DNA from: Paraburkholderia rhynchosiae
GTDB lineage: Bacteria > Pseudomonadota > Gammaproteobacteria > Burkholderiales > Burkholderiaceae
Assembly: GCF_002879865.1 (NCBI RefSeq)
Contig: NZ_PNXY01000015.1
Coordinates: 1-64,000 of the forward strand
Reading direction: 5' to 3'
DNA length: 64,000 bases
In this document: one piece after another, positions 61,390-64,000 of the stretch
How positions within the stretch are numbered: position 1 is the stretch's first letter
Layout of the letters: each line of letters starts with the position of its first letter
Made by a program: the position numbers and the translations under genes
Notes under the pieces: generated by a model
Told to the model about the DNA's origin: nothing
Seen by the model: the letters and a program-made list of their open reading frames with translations, nothing else
Database searches by the model: none

Positions 61390-63987
61390 TCAATGCACCA
61401 CGCGCTCGAACACCAGGTTGCCGTCTTCCAGCTCGACCGGAATGACATCCTTCGGACCGAACTTGCCGGCCAGAATCAGCTTGGCGACCGGGTTCTCGAT
61501 CTCCTGCTGGATCGCCCGCTTCAACGGCCGGGCGCCGAACAGCGGATCGTAGCCGACCTTGCCGACGTGCTCCAGCGCCTCGTCCGACACCACCAGTTGC
61601 ATGTCGAGCTTGGCAAGCCGCTCGTGTAGACGCTGCAACTGGATTCGCGCGATAGACTGCACGTTCGAACGATCGAGCGCATGGAACACCACGACGTCGT
61701 CGATCCGGTTCAGGAACTCGGGCCGGAAGTGCAACCTCACCTCTTCCCACACCGCGTCCTTCACCGCTTCCTGCGGCTCGCCGACCATCGACTGGATCAC
61801 CTGCGAACCGAGGTTCGACGTCATCACGATGACCGTGTTCTTGAAGTCCACGGTACGGCCCTGGCCATCGGTCATACGGCCGTCGTCGAGCACTTGCAGC
61901 AGCACGTTGAACACATCCGGATGCGCCTTCTCGATTTCGTCGAGCAGGATCACGCTATACGGCTTGCGACGCACGGCTTCCGTGAGATAACCGCCCTCCT
62001 CGTAACCGACGTATCCCGGCGGCGCGCCGATCAAACGCGCGACGCTATGCTTCTCCATGAACTCGCTCATGTCGATACGGACCAGATGGTCTTCCGAATC
62101 GAACAGGAACGCCGCCAGCGCCTTGCACAATTCCGTCTTGCCCACACCGGTCGGCCCCAGGAAAAGGAACGAACCGTACGGACGGTTCGGATCCGACAGA
62201 CCGGCACGCGAGCGGCGGATCGCATCGGCCACCGCGCTGATCGCCTCGTCCTGGCCGATCACGCGCTCATGCAGCTTTTCTTCGATCTGCAGCAGCTTTT
62301 CGCGCTCGCCCTGCATCATGCGCGAAACCGGAATGCCGGTGGAGCGCGACACGACTTCCGCGATTTCTTCCGCGCCGACCTGCGTGCGCAACAGGCGCGG
62401 ACGCGTCGGATTGTTCTGCTCCTTCGCCTCGGCCTGCGTCACTTCCTTCAGTTGCGCCTCGAGACCCGGCAGCTTGCCGTATTGCAGTTCGGCGACCTTT
62501 TCGAGCTTGCCTTCGCGCTGCAAGCGCGTGATTTCCGCCCGCGTCTTCTCGATCTCTTCCTTCAGTTGCGCGCTGCCCTGCACCGCGGCTTTTTCCGCTG
62601 TCCAGATTTCTTCCAGGTCCGAATATTCGCGATCGAGCCGCTCGATTTCTTCTTCGATCAATTGCAGACGCTTTTGCGACGCTTCGTCCTTCTCCTTCTT
62701 CACGGCCTCGCGCTCGATCTTCAACTGGATCAAACGACGGTCGAGCCGGTCCATCTCTTCCGGCTTCGAGTCGATTTCCATCTTGATCTTCGACGCGGCT
62801 TCGTCGATCAGATCGATTGCCTTGTCCGGCAGGAAGCGATCCGTGATGTAGCGGTGCGATAGCTCGGCGGCCGCGACAATGGCCGGGTCCGTGATGTCGA
62901 CGCCATGATGCAGCTCGTACTTCTCCTGCAAGCCGCGCAGAATCGCGATCGTGGCTTCGACCGTCGGTTCGTCGACGAGCACTTTCTGGAAGCGGCGTTC
63001 GAGCGCGGCATCCTTTTCGATGTACTTCCGGTATTCGTCGAGCGTGGTCGCTCCGACGCAATGCAGTTCGCCGCGCGAGAGCGCCGGCTTCAGCATGTTG
63101 CCCGCGTCCATCGCGCCTTCGGCCTTACCCGCGCCGACCATCGTGTGAATTTCGTCGATAAAGACGATGGTCTGCCCTTCGTCCTTCGCGATGTCGTTCA
63201 GCACGGCCTTCAGACGCTCTTCAAACTCACCGCGATACTTGGCGCCGGCCAGCAACGCGGCCATGTCGAGCGACAGCACGCGCTTGCCCTTGAGCGTTTC
63301 CGGCACTTCGCCGTTGACGATCCGCTGCGCGAGCCCTTCGACGATCGCAGTCTTGCCCACACCCGGCTCGCCGATCAGCACCGGATTGTTCTTGGTGCGG
63401 CGTTGCAGGATCTGAATGGAGCGGCGGATTTCGTCGTCACGGCCGATCACCGGGTCGAGCTTGCCGGCCCGCGCACGTTCGGTCAGATCGACGGTGTACT
63501 TCTTCAGCGCCTCGCGCTGGCTTTCGGCGTCCTGGCTGTGGACTTGCGAGCCGCCGCGCACCGCCGCGATCGCGCTTTCGAGCGACTTGCGCGACAAGCC
63601 ATGCTGACGTGCGAGACGGCCGACTTCGCCTTTATCGTCTGCGACCGCCAGCAGGAACATTTCACTTGCGATGAACGTGTCGTTGAGCTTTTGCGCTTCC
63701 TTGTCGGCCTGATTCAACAGACCGGTAAGTTCGCGGCCGATCTGCACGTTACCGTCGGTGCCCTGCACTTGCGGCAGACGCGTGATGGCCTCGTCGAGAG
63801 CGGTTTGCAGCGCCTGCACGTGCACGCCGGCGCGCGACAGCAGCGAGCGCGCCGAGCCGTCCTGCTGCGCGACGAGCGCTGCAAGAACATGAACTGGCTC
63901 GATGTATTGATTGTCATGGCCGACCGCGAGACTCTGCGCGTCCGCCAACGCTTCCTGGAATTTAGTGGTGAGTTTGTCGATTCTCAT
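61390..63987 (-). CDS. clpB: disaggregase ClpB
   Basis: An 865-residue AAA+ chaperone. N-domain (residues 1-145), NBD1 Walker A GEPGVGKTAIVEGLA and Walker B IVFIDEIHTMVGAG, coiled-coil middle domain (about residues 400-540, rich in EEIERL and KAA), NBD2 Walker A GPTGVGKTELCKALA and Walker B VILLDEIEKAHPD. It resolubilises aggregates with DnaK. ATG 63987 has GGAGG 6 bases upstream. The full gene is in the window; a heat-shock promoter would lie past the right edge. Confidence 0.95.
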   Translation of the reverse strand: MRIDKLTTKFQEALADAQSLAVGHDNQYIEPVHVLAALVAQQDGSARSLLSRAGVHVQALQTALDEAITRLPQVQGTDGNVQIGRELTGLLNQADKEAQKLNDTFIASEMFLLAVADDKGEVGRLARQHGLSRKSLESAIAAVRGGSQVHSQDAESQREALKKYTVDLTERARAGKLDPVIGRDDEIRRSIQILQRRTKNNPVLIGEPGVGKTAIVEGLAQRIVNGEVPETLKGKRVLSLDMAALLAGAKYRGEFEERLKAVLNDIAKDEGQTIVFIDEIHTMVGAGKAEGAMDAGNMLKPALSRGELHCVGATTLDEYRKYIEKDAALERRFQKVLVDEPTVEATIAILRGLQEKYELHHGVDITDPAIVAAAELSHRYITDRFLPDKAIDLIDEAASKIKMEIDSKPEEMDRLDRRLIQLKIEREAVKKEKDEASQKRLQLIEEEIERLDREYSDLEEIWTAEKAAVQGSAQLKEEIEKTRAEITRLQREGKLEKVAELQYGKLPGLEAQLKEVTQAEAKEQNNPTRPRLLRTQVGAEEIAEVVSRSTGIPVSRMMQGEREKLLQIEEKLHERVIGQDEAISAVADAIRRSRAGLSDPNRPYGSFLFLGPTGVGKTELCKALAAFLFDSEDHLVRIDMSEFMEKHSVARLIGAPPGYVGYEEGGYLTEAVRRKPYSVILLDEIEKAHPDVFNVLLQVLDDGRMTDGQGRTVDFKNTVIVMTSNLGSQVIQSMVGEPQEAVKDAVWEEVRLHFRPEFLNRIDDVVVFHALDRSNVQSIARIQLQRLHERLAKLDMQLVVSDEALEHVGKVGYDPLFGARPLKRAIQQEIENPVAKLILAGKFGPKDVIPVELEDGNLVFERVVH

Positions 63988-64000
63988 GCGAGACCTCCAA

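Overview
The window is high-GC DNA from a betaproteobacterium of the Burkholderia/Paraburkholderia type. The phaC-phaA-phaB-phaR cluster, surE-pcm-nlpD-rpoS, the 4.5S RNA gene beside dnaX-ybaB-recR, trxA-rho and clpB all have the gene content and protein sequences expected of that group. The genus is an inference from gene order and protein recognition; no search was run.

Two regions meet near position 23,970. Positions 1 to about 23,970 are the right-hand part of a mobile element whose left end lies outside the window. Its right junction falls inside the host gene rimO. The first 25 codons of rimO (MSQTSS...SLGCP) lie on the minus strand at 23969-24046 and then run into a stop codon contributed by the element. 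The element carries a serine recombinase and a P4/DUF927-type primase-helicase next to a field of GTAAGA iterons (a likely replication origin). Three small operons are each headed by an AlpA regulator. There is a phage tail cassette (hub-like and gp10-like proteins) but no capsid, portal or large terminase in view. This suggests a phage satellite or a reduced prophage. A short box, GTCGTGAC, recurs upstream of eight of its transcription units and looks like the element's own control site.

Cargo between these modules looks like defence or conflict genes. There is a DarTG toxin-antitoxin pair at the rimO edge, an Mrr-type nuclease, an HNH-DGQHR fusion of lower GC, a YaaW-like membrane protein, a P-loop protein, and a series of antitoxin-like genes (HigA-, HVO_A0114-, BrnA- and MazE/DUF3018-like) with no recognisable toxins.

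Positions 24,300-64,000 are ordinary chromosome. On the minus strand are phaR, phaB, phaA, phaC (polyhydroxybutyrate), pgeF and rluD. bamD diverges from rluD and converges on rlmD. Next come a PolB-like exonuclease, rpoS, nlpD, pcm and surE, then a plus-strand quinone oxidoreductase. A minus-strand nitrate/sulfonate/taurine-type ABC importer follows, with a family III CoA-transferase, recR, ybaB, dnaX and the 4.5S RNA. Plus-strand genes follow: trxA, rho, a MerR-MFS operon, mtfA, rpmE2, an ArnT-like glycosyltransferase and a MATE exporter. The window ends with a MerR/carboxymuconolactone-decarboxylase-family pair (minus), a ComEA-like protein and a YidB-like protein (plus), and clpB (minus). 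Two clusters of degenerate 13-bp tandem repeats, at 43442-43492 and 58573-58640, lie between chromosomal genes.
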